64,000 nt of DNA. Source: Gnetum montanum (taxonomy: Eukaryota; Streptophyta; Gnetopsida; Gnetales; Gnetaceae). Numbering within the stretch: the first letter of the stretch is position 1; each line of letters begins with the position of its first letter. The position numbers were made by a program, and so were the translations under genes. The notes under the pieces are model-generated. The model was not told where the DNA came from, did not search any database, and was given only the letters and a program-made list of their open reading frames with translations. The stretch spans positions 69,449-133,448 of the forward strand of contig MNCI01020717.1 in the NCBI GenBank assembly GCA_015680685.1. The letters are read 5' to 3'. Below, piece by piece: positions 23,586 to 35,045 of this stretch.

Positions 23586-24890
23586 TTTAAGTCTTTGAAA
23601 GAATCATAATTCATTAAAAACATGTGAATGGTTAGGTAATGTTAGAATGATGAACTAACATGTTTAGAAGCTTGAGACATGTTAGGAAATTAAGATTTAA
23701 TCAAAAAATCAAAAATATTGAGCAAAAAGGGTTTAATGATGATGCATAATGATAAAGATAATAGTGCTTGATGTTTTGAGATTGTGGAGTTGACCAATGG
23801 GCTAAATCACCAAGAGTTATACAAGTGGATCCTCCCCATAGTAGTCTCCTACTTCTAATGCCCATGTATAATTATCTCACAAGACATCCATGAGTACCTA
23901 GGAAATCAAATGGTGATTAAGTCTATGTTCTAATACCCATGCAACTATTGTCAATAGAATTCTACTATACTAATCAAACTCATAAATTTTATAACTATAC
24001 ATAACAATAAGGTGAAGTGAAGTTAGAAGGGATTGTAGAAATACAAACATGAGGTACCTTACCATGGTTGTCATGGATCCTTTGTGTGAAGCATGGTTAA
24101 TATGACCAACATACCTATTCAAGATTCCAAACCAAGTTCATACCACTTTCAATGATATCACATTGCATCATCTTAAGTCCACCAACACAATACCAACTCC
24201 AACCACATGAAAACACTATCACCCAACAAGGAAAATTTGAAAACATACATGAATTTCATAGAATAATTAATTAATTATTAGCATGCAAGTTATGGATCTC
24301 GAGAGGTGCTTTTAGGCATGGGTCACATGTCTTTCTAGTATCATAGTAAGGTAAAAAATTGTTATGAAGAGAATATTTACTAAATAAATAAAACATGAGT
24401 GATAGTATTTCCAAATGAGGCAATGAAACCCATAGAGGAAGTCCAAAGAATCAACAAATTCCCTTGATATCACATCCTTTTCCAAACCTCTTGGTCCTTC
24501 CTCCTTTTTTTAAGGCATGATGATCATCAGTTAATTTCAATTTTCTCATGTGATAAGAACCACATTATTCCCATCATAAGAACCTCCTAATAGATATGGA
24601 GAAATTGATGATGTGATCTCACTACTCTTACTCAATTATTCCCTCGATAGCTTGATAGCATAGGACACAATCCCAACAGAAGAGTTAATTCTTGTACATT
24701 AGTAGTAATTTTATTAACAAAATAAATATTAAGAAATAAAAATAATATCAAGAAATAGAAAATGAAAAGTTCTCAAATAATTGAAAAATTATAAGAAATT
24801 GTAAAAAAAAATATGTAAAATAAAATAGATAAGTAAAAAGATGCATTCAACTCAAATGAAATGATCTCCCCCATGATTGAGTTTTGAGGA
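23586..24890 (-). other. E6 3' noncoding region, right part
   Basis: On the minus strand this reads like the post-pol noncoding DNA of the other copies: CATGGGGGAGATCATTTC (about 24863-24880), a T-rich stretch, TGATATCAAGGGAATTTG near 24470, GTTCTTATCACATGAG near 24560, and the conserved block at 23822-23863 (reverse of GGAGGATCCACTTG). No coding region is seen. Confidence 0.72.
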
Positions 24891-26300
24891 GGAGATACAA
24901 AAAAGGGATTGCTCATTTTCTTGGTCATACACTATAGGTTTTCTAGTTATCATCTTTAGTGATTTACATTTGTATTTATTATTTTATTTAACATTAATGA
25001 TAACTAGGATTTGATTGATTACAGACACATATCTTGTTACACTAAAAGATGTTTTTATTTTACAAGGTTCAACTATGTTCTTTTTTTAATTTTTAATTTT
25101 GATTTTTGAGTCAACTTGTTTATCACTTATTTCTGCAATAAGGCTAGGGAGAAAGATGTTTTCTTGTGGGCCCTCTACGTGGTTCATTTTCTTAATGGCA
25201 AAAATAATAAACTAGTTGGATGATTTCATGCATGTTTTAGGCAATTTGACACTTCCTAGGGTATCTTTTTTTTAACGGTTATTACATCTACATGCTTTTG
25301 ATCACACACTTGTTTTTCAAGTTTGTTGTGGATTAGTATTATAGCTGCATTAATAGTTCAAACTTTCTACCCATAGTTGTAACTTGTATCTTTATAAGTA
25401 ATGCTTGAAATTTTCTACCACTTCACCATGTCATGACTAATTTTCTTATTGATCTCCAAGAAAAGATCTCGAATTTCTAGCTTAGCATCAATGATGCTAA
25501 GCAATGCTCTTTCCATGATGATGAAAATTCCCTCTTACAATTGTCAACATGAATCATAAGAAAATCAACAAGACATAATCACCCACTAATGATGGTCACA
25601 ATGCCCTCTATCACTCCTAACCAAATAGTGATTGACTAATTAGTAAGCTCTAATTGAATATTTTACTTCTTAAGTAGTAGTAGGTTCTATGCTTTATACA
25701 TTTCTTGGAAAATCAAGTTTCCTAGAGCATTCCCTACTATTTACAAAAAAAATGAGAGGGCTTTCTAGATCAGTTTTATTCTTGGAAAGATTTCCTATTT
25801 TGATCTAATCGATTACAACATGAGTTAACATGATAATTTTTACATTAATGCTTTGTTTTGAAGATAGCTCTTGAGAGGTATGGGAGGGTGTTGATGTGGG
25901 ATTCATAGCTGCTAATGCTTGTATGAGTTTAGATGAGCTAACAGGTCTAAAAAGGGGGAATTTCTAAGGCTTATACTAAAAATTGTTAAAACTATCATCC
26001 ACTGATAAATTTATGTGGGTAAGAAGGAATCTTCCCTTGCATAGGTGGAGTAAGAGGTAAATGATTAAAAACATGGAATTGTAAGTACTAGTGAAGATGA
26101 GGAGCATATGATGGAGCTTTGGTCCTTAGAGTGATGAGTTTGCAATACTCAAGAGGATAATAATGATTGGTAGGAGCATGAGTGGTAAAGTCATTAGGAG
26201 ACACAAGTTACTTAACATAGTAGCCATATGGCTCCAGTTGCTTGTAGAGATATTACTGCTTAGGTGATGACATCACCCATGATTATGGGTTTTTTCACTG
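24891..26300 (-). pseudogene. E6 gag C-terminus, protease and linker, decayed
   Basis: Best seen by comparison with E4 in the same orientation. TAAGCTCTAATTGAATATT near 25650, GGTTCTATGCTTTATACAT near 25690, and GATGCTAAGCAATGCTCTTTCC near 25495 correspond to the QLELA, MYKAWNLP and GRAWLSTI coding parts of protease. The Pro/Gln-rich end of gag lies at about 25900-26390. The following 24891-25440 is a decayed linker that runs straight into the CATGGGGG motif, so RT, RNase H and integrase are absent. Confidence 0.65.
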
Positions 26301-28117
26301 TTATTGATAGTACATTTGAGGCTGTGATGGAGTCCCACAAGGATAATACTATTATTGATGATTGTGTTACCAATAGTTTCCTTAAGGATAAGTCAACCTC
26401 CTAGGTGTTTGTCTTTTGATAAATTTTTGATTCAAGCATAGACCCTAAACTATTAAAAATGTAACATAACTAGGCAAATATCCCTTGGATGTTTATATTG
26501 GCATATGTCATAGTCATTGTCATTTAATTTAAAGTTTTTAACTTTGTTAACTATAGTTGCTTTTTCCCTATGTAGGTAGTAGTCCTTTCATGTATCCTTT
26601 TTCTTACTTTTGTCTTTATCTTTAGCTTTAACCAACTTAATTTTCTCTTCCATAATTTTCAATGTTGATTGAAAATTTTTATCTATTGAATCCTATATTT
26701 TTTCAATCTTAGCAAGAATTTTAGTAACAAATTTTTGGATTAGTAAGGTTTTCCATTGAACCATCTCCTTTAATATTACTTTCTCTTCTAGTTCATAGAT
26801 GTGAAACTTCTTTTTATAAAGAGATGGATCTTTATTATACTCTTTTGCACTTTCCCATTAATTTTTTTCTATTCTTTTGCTACTCGATTAACAAGCCTTT
26901 AAATTCAATGATCTTTCATCTTTGATGATATTCCTTGGGCATAAACCCCAAGGATTTCTTTGGTTTTATTCCTAAGCCCATCTATGATGTGCCTTAACTA
27001 CTCCCTTTGAGAAAACCCATTACAAGGACATTAGTGCAATAGAGAATAATACCTACCCAAAGTTGCATCAAGTTACTCATGATTTCCTTGTCACCATCCC
27101 TAGATTTGCTTTCTCAAATTAGACTCCCAATTGAATTTATAATAATTATCATTAAATAGTTCTAGCATTAGACTCTACCTTTTAATATCCTTTGATTCCA
27201 AAGATTGATACCAACAATTAGCTTCTTTGATGAGTTTTATAGGAAACAACTTAAGCTTTTTCCATTCATTCTTAATATTCTACAAGGTGCAAACATCATA
27301 AAAGGTTTGTAAGTATTAGTGAGGAACTATGTTGTAGCCTCCATCAAACTTATGAATTTTATTCATATCTAGTCATTTGATCTAACCTATTCCTCTAGTG
27401 TCTAGTCAGGATGTATAAGACCTTTCTTATGTTGATCATACTCCTTGTAGCAGGCAAGGGTTTCTAGTAATCATATTGTTTATCATGGTTTCTATCATGA
27501 CCATATTACCTTCTATATTCCTTGTTATGCCTTCTTTTGTTTCAGTGTCCTTTGTCTTGCTTTCTATCTCTATTCCTTCTACCATCTCTACCTCCACTTA
27601 GTTTTGGTTCCTTTTATCACTTGCATTAAATCATTTATCATTTCTCCTTCTATTGTGTCCACACTCATCCTCATTAAAGCTTGATGATGAGGATGATGAG
27701 GATGATAGAAAACTTGAAGAGCCATGCTAGCTTATCCTACTTCTATAACCTAAGTATTCATCATTTGGGGCCCTACTAGAAATTCTAGTGCTTAAAGTTC
27801 TCCTAGTATTTGGTCTAAGTCTTTCTCTTCCTTGGTTGCTAGCTAAGGTTAAGCACAACCATGAATTTTTCATTTCATCTGCATTAAAGGAAGGAGGATC
27901 TTGGTGATGTGATCTACGTGACTAATATTTTGTATCCTCTTTTTCTAACTCTGATATTAATAGAACATTAGCCCCCTTTCCCATAGAGAGTTCATGGCAT
28001 ACTTAAATGAAATGATCCATTTTATGTTAAACTTTGATAAGTTGGTAGGGCCTTGGCATTTCATCAATCACCTTGTGGTCTAGCAGCTACTTCTAGTCTA
28101 ACTTTTATCAATGCTAC
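26300..28117 (-). pseudogene. E6 gag, main part, decayed
   Basis: On the minus strand the gag core is clear: the reverse of GGGTTTATGCCCAAGGAAT near 26935 matches the LGTYAQG segment, and sequences near 27110-27390 match the GYN..NYLQ and KLNLFP..L parts. A low-complexity Asp/Glu/Ser-rich linker encoded by GATGATGAGGATGATGAGG (near 27680) replaces the His/Ser-rich one of the younger copies. Gag is interrupted at 28117 by E2 and continues at 37812. Confidence 0.75.
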
Positions 28118-28929
28118 TGATGAACTGTGATATCATGTCCACGATATCGCGTCTGCGATATCAGATCGACCATGTGATATCGAATACCCGATATCGTGGC
28201 CTGTCTCATTATCTATAAATAAGAGGTGGCACCTTTGGTTTCCACAGTTAAGAATTAGTCCCTTAGCCAAAATCTTTCCATTTTCTCCCTCTAGAGTTAG
28301 AATTATTTCTGTGTGCCCGCAGTAGGAGTCATAGAGTGAACAAATCTTTATTCAAGCATTGTGTACCTGAGCACACTTTGTGTACGGAAATAAAGACAAA
28401 CTTTATGATAAACCTTGCAACATACAGAATAGATTAATTAGTGTTAATTATTATTTAATGCTTCCATAGTGAATTAATGATTTCTCTCACCCTACAACTC
28501 TCTTAGTTAATTACACTCAATACGACTACTTCAAGCATGCGTGTAGTGCTTGGTAACCCAATAACAATTAGCGTTTGGTAATCCCAACAGCGTTGCACTG
28601 GTTCAGGATGTGTATGGAAAGTGGGAACGGATACTAGTGTTAGGAGTACTTAGAACTTAGTTAATGAATAGTTAAATTAGATTATTTACTTAGTTACTTC
28701 TCTCTCTACTCCTTATTAGCGTAGGATAGAAAACACATAAAAATCATATACCTCAAGCTTACTTAACCATACAACCGTGACATACAAGTAAGTTCGGGAA
28801 GACAATGATTAATCAACCCATTATCATTCCACAAGGCACATAGGCACTTAGTCCTTAGAATTTGACTAGATCATGCATGAAATACTCGTATTCATATGGT
28901 TGAGCGTAGGAGTACCTCGCTACTCATCA
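28118..28929 (+). repeat. E2 5' LTR
   Basis: 812 bases, TGATGAA...CTCATCA. U3 is under 100 bases, with GATATC words at 28129-28193 (forms GTGATATCATG, ACGATATCGCG, GCGATATCAG, GTGATATCG, CCGATATCG), followed by TATAAATA at 28214. Shared R/U5 landmarks include GCCCGCAGTAGGAGTC near 28315. Confidence 0.94.
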
Positions 28930-28930
28930 T

Positions 28931-28948
28931 TGGCACCGTTGCCGGGGA
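28931..28948 (+). other. E2 primer-binding site (tRNA-Asp)
   Basis: TGGCACCGTTGCCGGGGA begins two bases after the LTR and differs from the tRNA-Asp complement at one base. Confidence 0.93.
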
Positions 28949-29079
28949 CTTTGTTGTTTGTGCACTAAGTACAACTTAGGAAATTATTCACATCATTGGA
29001 ATGAACCCTTAAGGTTGGTTAAAGGAAAAAATATAATAATATATAAATATATAGTACATTGTACACTGAACAAGACAAG

Positions 29080-31590
29080 ATGTCTTCTTCTTCACATAAG
29101 CACACTTCACCACCTAGGACTAACACAAGCAGCAATCGGCGGTAAAACACACATGACATTGTTCCGCCAGTTCCTCAACAATTTTGTGTGGTATATATTC
29201 ATCCCAATGAATATGTACCTGACTTCACCTTTGTTCTCCACCAAGATGAATAGCTGCATTGGCATGACTTGGAAGGTAACATAGTGTTACCTCCTGACCG
29301 TTCAGTCCCAAGTATGCTTCTTCATGCTCTCACACGGATAGGCATGCAACACTTACACGCAGAGTACATTGCGTAGGACTATGATTTGAGAGACTATCTT
29401 CCTACCGAAGTGTAATGTCAAAGGGATTATCAATAGGAGAGACACCATAATTCCTTGAAGGTAAAATGGTCTAAGGATGCCCCACATGTTTTAAGTGAAA
29501 TTGAGGGTGATGAACCTACCTCAGGTAGTCACCCACATAACGATGTTCCTCCCCTTAACTTTGGCCAAGGGGTTGTGTATCAAAACCTTCATTCTACTGT
29601 TCACAACCCAAGTGCTAATACCAACAGACACAAAGAGTCTAAAAAAGGAACAAATGCACAAGATAAAGGAGGGCATTCTAATCACAATCGTGATTGAAGC
29701 AGAGACCATCGAAGAGAAGGTAGTAAACACCGTCATGGTGGCGGTTCTCCTTCTTCTTCACCTTCATCATCACCTTCACCCTCTCCTTCCATGTTAGGAT
29801 GTAGCCATAGAGAAATAGCTTGTGAGGATAAGGGCAAACAAAGTGGAAGTCATAAACTGGACAACCAAGATGGAGGACGAGGGCACTCTAGGGAATCACA
29901 CCATAGAAGAAGGAAGAGTAGGGAACCGCGTAGACATCATAGATGCTACGAACGAGATGATCATGATGAACCCCTACTCACCATGTGAAGCATCCTAGAT
30001 ATAACTAAGGTCGTAAGAGTTCCAAAAAGGCACCAGAAAGATAGTAGGATTAAGAGGCTAGACATGAATAACAGCCTGCGATTTGAAGGGGGATATAACG
30101 CTAATCCTCAAAATCACTTACAAGAATTTCATGATGTGTGTGCCTTACAAAACATAGAAAATGAGTGGCAAAAGCTTAATTTGTTCCCATGAATGCTAAC
30201 AAAAGAAGCTAAAAGCTGGTACTAGTCCTTAGAACTGGAATCCATTCGTAGGTGGAGTATGATGCTAGAATTGTTCAACGATAAGTACCAAACGTACTCC
30301 CAGGTGTCTAACTTGCGAAAGCAAATCCAAGGGTGGAAACAAGGAAGTCATGAACCCTTGGATGCTGCCATGGGCCATTGTTATGCACTCTTACATCATT
30401 GTCCTAGCCATGGTTATTCATAGTGGGATCAACTACCCCATCTCGTAGATGGGCTTAGGCATGAAATAAGAAGGACCCTTGGGACTTATGCCCAAGGAAG
30501 GTTATCTAAGCTTAGGTCCCATCAAATTCATAAACTACTAGAGCAAGTAGCTAAAGAAGAAGGTTAGCTATGACAAAGAGAGTGTGTAGAAGAATACAAC
30601 CGAGATCCTTCACTTCAAAAGAAAGGAGTAAGATTTTATAAGGATGAGAAAGAGTCACCACTCGAAGAGATGGTGAATAGGAAAACCTTGCCCATTCAAA
30701 AGTTAGCATCAGAAGTATCGACAAAGGTAGACCAAATGTGGGACTCCCTGGATAGTAGGTTTCAAATTGTACTCAAAGTAGTAGAGGCGTCTAGGGAGCA
30801 AGGTAGTGACTGTGATCGAATAAAAAAGAGAGAAGTAGAGAATGCACGTAACAAGGGTAAGGGTAAAGTTTCTATTATTGAAGAGGTTTTGGATTCAGAT
30901 GACGATGATAGTGGATGTGAGATCTGTCAATACAACCATCCTAAGGGATGTTGCCTTGTAATCTCACATTTACAGGAGTCTGGGGTGTATGCACTTAATC
31001 CATGATTAAACAAATGGCAAACATCCCAACGATTACCTTATCCACAAGGTAACCCAAGGCAGTTCCACCAACCCTTAATGTATTAACCAAGTGGAACTCC
31101 ACCACAACCAATCAAGCAACATCAACAGTGGCAGCACCCACAATCATGGGGAATGCCACCACCAAGGCAACAATATCCTTACTAGCAACCAGACCCATAT
31201 GGATATTACGTGCAGCATCCAATCTCTCCACGTGACTCTGTTGGTCACATTACGCCCCAACATCACTACTAAGCCCGTGAATACTATAGGACTTCCTCTT
31301 CTAGGAGCAACATCCCACAAGCATACCATCCTTCCAATCTGGCTACATCTCTCCCACCAATAGCTCCATTACCACTTGCTCCAGTAATGTAAGGTGAACT
31401 CCGTGCTCAACCATAGCAATGCAACGCCACAAGGGTTGTTAATCCTCAACCTGTTGTTGGTTCTGACAACTATACGAAGAAAAGATCTTTCTTCAGAACC
31501 AACAATCCAACCAAGCCTTTGCAACCTCAAGTGGCTAAGTCTTTGGACACCTCTGTATCAACTAAATCTTCGGAGCCCCCTTCGAACTTA
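29080..31590 (+). pseudogene. E2 gag, decayed
   Basis: One frame from ATG 29080 (MSSSS) can be followed to about 31590 with several stops. Order: N-terminal domain, His/Ser/Arg-rich linker (29580-29960, HRRRKSREPRRHHRCYE), gag core (30060-30560), a charged helix (VDQMWDSLDSRFQIV), CEICQYNHPKGCC at about 30917-30955 (CX2CX3HX3C), and a Gln/Pro/Tyr-rich tail. The tail repeats QQWQHPQSWGMPPP and DPYGYYVQHPISP near 31120-31230. Stops such as the TAG in 'HPLMY*PSG' replace Gln/Arg codons. Confidence 0.9.
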
Positions 31591-31599
31591 ACACCGCAT

Positions 31600-32110
31600 T
31601 CAATGCATATGGTCATGTTAACACATGCGTTACTGATTAGATTAAAGTTGGCCACCTTCCTAGGAAATTATCTAATCTTGGGAATCCCCTAATCTATCTA
31701 CAAATCACTGGGAATGAACCATACAAAGCTCTTTTGGATTCAGGTTCCAGTGTCAACCTAATATCCCAAGAAATGTATAAGGCTTGGAACCTGCCCCGAT
31801 TGAAAAGAGAAATGTTCATTTAGAGTTAGCCAACCAGTCCATCATTGTTCCCTTGGGATTAGTGGAGGATATTTTTACCACTATTTGTGGGTGGTTGTAT
31901 CCAACTAACTTCCTAGTGATCCAAGTGAATAATAGTAAGGGGGACTTCCCAATCATAATGGGAAGGGCATGGCTAAGCACTATAGATGCATGCCTAGGAA
32001 TCCGTGATCTTTCCCTAGAAATATCTAAGAAAAACACTTTTGGAAAGATCGAGAAGAAGAAGGTTCCATGCATCACATACAGTGACACAGGGTGCAATTG
32101 TGTGTAGAGA
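31600..32110 (+). pseudogene. E2 protease, frameshifted
   Basis: Retropepsin-like protease with the catalytic LLDSGSSVNLIS at 31731-31766. A frameshift follows the MYKAWNLP segment. The rest is open at 31784-32107, with VHLELANQSIIVPLGLVED, PTNFLVIQV, DFPIIMGRAWLSTIDA and VPCITYSDTG. The LVED/GRAWL layout resembles Athila proteases (LADRS..PRGIVEDV). Confidence 0.88.
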
Positions 32111-32189
32111 TCATGGGTTGTGTAGAGTTTGACATTGCATGCATGCAATCAGTGTGCACAAATGATCAACATACAAAGGTGCCTGTNAT

Positions 32190-33130
32190 CATCAATGCAA
32201 GACTTGCTCCACAACAAAAAGAAAGTCTACTCAAGGTAATAAACAAATGGTCAAAAGCCTTCGCCTAGTCATATCTAGAATTAACTAGAATAGATCCTAG
32301 GATATGCCAGCATAGGATTTACACTGACTTCTCCATGAAGCCTTGAAAACAACCACAGAGGTGATTGAACCCAAAATTGAAGCAAGTAGTAAAAGAAGAG
32401 ATCGAACAACTTCTAAAGGCTGGGTTCATATACCCCATTGCTGATAGCGAATGGGTTAGCCCCTTAGTAATCATGCCTAAAAAGGGAGGCAAATGGAGGG
32501 TATGCATATATTTTACGCTACTAAACATGGCAACATTCAAGGATCACTTTATGTTGCCATTTGTTGACCAAGTCTTAGATACAATTGTAGGGCATCGCTA
32601 TTATAGTTTTCCGGATGGCTATAGCGGATACAACCAAATACAAATAGCCCCAGAAGACCAAACCAAAACTACGTTCACCAATTCTTGGGGAACATTTGCA
32701 TACAAACAAATGTCGTTTGGCTTGTGCAATGCCCCTACCACATTTCAATGCTTAGTTCTAAGCATATTCCAATAGCAAATAGGAAATGGTGTGGAAGTCT
32801 TTATGGATGACTTCTCCACTTACAGAGCAAGTTTTGATCAAGCCTTGGATTGGTTAGAGCAAGTGCTGAAAAGATGTGTAGAGACTAATCAAAGGCTCAA
32901 CTGGCAGAAAAGCCATTTAATGATCTAAGAAGGCATAGTACTTGGGCATAAAATTTCACATGCAGGGATAGAGGTAGACCCTGAGAAAATCAAAGTCATC
33001 CAAGGAATCACTCGTCAACCGAAAACTGTCAAAGACATTCAATCATTCCTTGGACACACTAGCTACTATAGGAGCTTCATAGAGAACTTTTCGAAGGTTG
33101 TCAAACCATTGGTAGAGTTAAAAAAAGGAC
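32190..33130 (+). pseudogene. E2 reverse transcriptase, decayed
   Basis: The frame 32365-32775 covers RT blocks 1-4: VKEEIEQLLKAGFI, SPLVIMPKKGGKWRVCI, LPFVDQVLDTIVGHRYY, GYSGYNQIQIAPEDQ and SFGLCNAPTTFQ. After a stop the same frame continues to VEVFMDDF at 32791-32814 (catalytic Asp pair) and then QEGIVLGHKIS, with the first Gln a stop, and FLGHTSYYRSFI. A frameshift in an A-run near 33121 ends this frame. An unresolved base at 32187 marks a junction where the protease-RT linker seen in E0 is missing. Confidence 0.93.
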
Positions 33131-33139
33131 ATACCCTTT

Positions 33140-33700
33140 GAGTGGACCAGAGAATGAAAACTTGCCTTCCAAAATTTGAAGTAGAAGCTGGTAGAAACAC
33201 CCATTCTACAAGCTCCTGACTGGTCCAAACTATTTCATGTCATGACTGATGCATCCAACTATACCTTAGGAGCTGTACTTACACAATTAGATGACAGAAA
33301 ACACCCTTATTACATCCACTGTGCAAGTAGCAGTATCGCTAGTGCATAACTTAACTACACTACCATAGAAAAAGAATTAATGGTTGTAGTGTTTGCACTA
33401 GAAAAATGTAGGCACTATGTATTGGGATACAAATTATTCATACATACAGATCATAGTGCAATCTGGTTCCTCATGAATAAGCTAATGGTAAGCCCTCGTA
33501 TTATACGATGGCTGGTAATCCTGCAAGAGTTTGATCTAACGATGATCGATCATAAAGGCACCAAGAATGTAGTTGCCGATCATTTATCTCAGTTGCGCTG
33601 GGATAGCAAAGAGGATGAGTATCCTATTTTTGATCACTTCCCTGATGAGTTCCTCTTTGCCGGTGTAGTGAATGACCAATCACCAATAGAGACAAACTAG
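33140..33700 (+). pseudogene. E2 RNase H, decayed
   Basis: All four expected acidic positions are visible: TDASNYTLGAVL (Asp at 33248-33250), KELMVVVFALEK (near 33370), HTDHSAIWFLMNK (near 33445) and VVADHLSQL (near 33575). The frame 33380-33700 is open. Upstream stops (for example in 'TRE*KLAF' and 'ASA*LNY') and the frameshift from RT make it non-functional. Confidence 0.9.
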
Positions 33701-33739
33701 TATAGTAGCATTCTGACCTATGTCCTTACCCAACAAACA

Positions 33740-35045
33740 CCACAAGAGTTGGACCTTAAGAAGAAACAATAATTTATTCACAAAGCCAAGTACTTTATGG
33801 AAATCAATGGACAACTTTACAAAGTATGTTCTGATGGCTTGGTTCGATGGTGTGTTCCTGATAGAGATCAACTGAGAGTTCTCCAAGATGTTCATGACGA
33901 CCCTTTGGGGGTCACTATGCTGGGAGACGAATGGCTATTAAGATCCTGCTTGCAGGGTATTATTGGCCTACCCTGTTCTAGGACATCCATCAATTTGTCC
34001 AATCTTGTGAGCACTGTTAACGTGATGGGGGAATGACTGCTAAAATGGAGGGTCCACAACAATGGATTCAACTAATAGAACCCTTCGACATTTGGGGGAT
34101 TGATTTCATGAGGCCCATTACACCAATGTCCAATGGAAAAGCTTATATCGTAGTTGTCGTAGACTACTTAACAAAATGGGCTGAAGCAACTGCTATTAAA
34201 GATTGCACATCATCTACAGCTGCACGATTTATTCAACAACAAGTCGTCAATAGGTTTGGTGTGCCACATGCACTTATCTCAAATAACAGTACACACTTTA
34301 CAAGTGCAACTTTTCGAAAGCTAATGCAACGCTTAGGGTTGAGCACAAATTGACTACACCATACCACCCCCAAGCAAACGGTCAAGCTGAGGTCACCAAC
34401 AGGAAGATTACAAAGATACTGACTAGAACTATTAGCAAATATAGGCAAGATTGGAGCACTAAATTGAATGATGCTCTTTGGGCATGCTGCTCCATGTGGA
34501 AACTCCCTATAGGCTACTCTCCCTACGAGTTAATGTATGGAAAACTTCCAATGCTCCCTATCCAAACTGAGCTCTGTACACTAACCACAACATGTAACGT
34601 CAACATTGATCTCAATCTAGCACAAAAACAAAGGTTAATGACTCTTAACTTGCTAGATGAGAACCGACTAGCTACCCTGTGATCTAATGAGTTGCATAAG
34701 GCATTTAATAAACAATGTCATGACTTGAAAATTAGGAGAGTTAAGTACCAACCAAGAGATAAGGTCCTCTACTAGAACCCCACACATGTATCACAATGGA
34801 CCAAATTTCAAACACTATGGGAAGGACCTTACATTATTTATGTAACTTTTCCTTCAAGGGTCATGATCATATATAAACCTAAGAGCCTAGAAAAGAGACT
34901 ATTAGTCAATGTACAACAAACAAAACCTTTCCATGAGTTCAAGTCAGGCAGGACATATGCTAACTCTGTAAGTGGGCAACCTTGCTCATTATTTCAGATC
35001 TCCTCCTTCCAACTTAGTCATGGGGGAGATGGCCACCTCAGCTAA
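33740..35045 (+). pseudogene. E2 integrase, frameshifted, catalytic Asp changed
   Basis: The N-terminal zinc-binding part is split by a frameshift near 33908. The core frame 34033-34353 has WGIDFM (first Asp 34102-34104) and ISNNSTHF, where the second catalytic Asp is Asn (34282-34284). After another one-base shift, YHPQANGQAEVTNRKI supplies the third residue Glu (34389-34391), with D,D-35-E spacing. The C-terminal part continues through LWACCSMWKLPIGYSPYEL and WEGPY to 35043, ending SHGGDGHLS. No chromodomain. Confidence 0.92.

Noticed and set aside
29495-29797. 100-residue frame inside E2 gag
   Set aside because: It is the +1 shadow of the His/Ser-rich gag linker and recurs for the same reason in E1 and E4.
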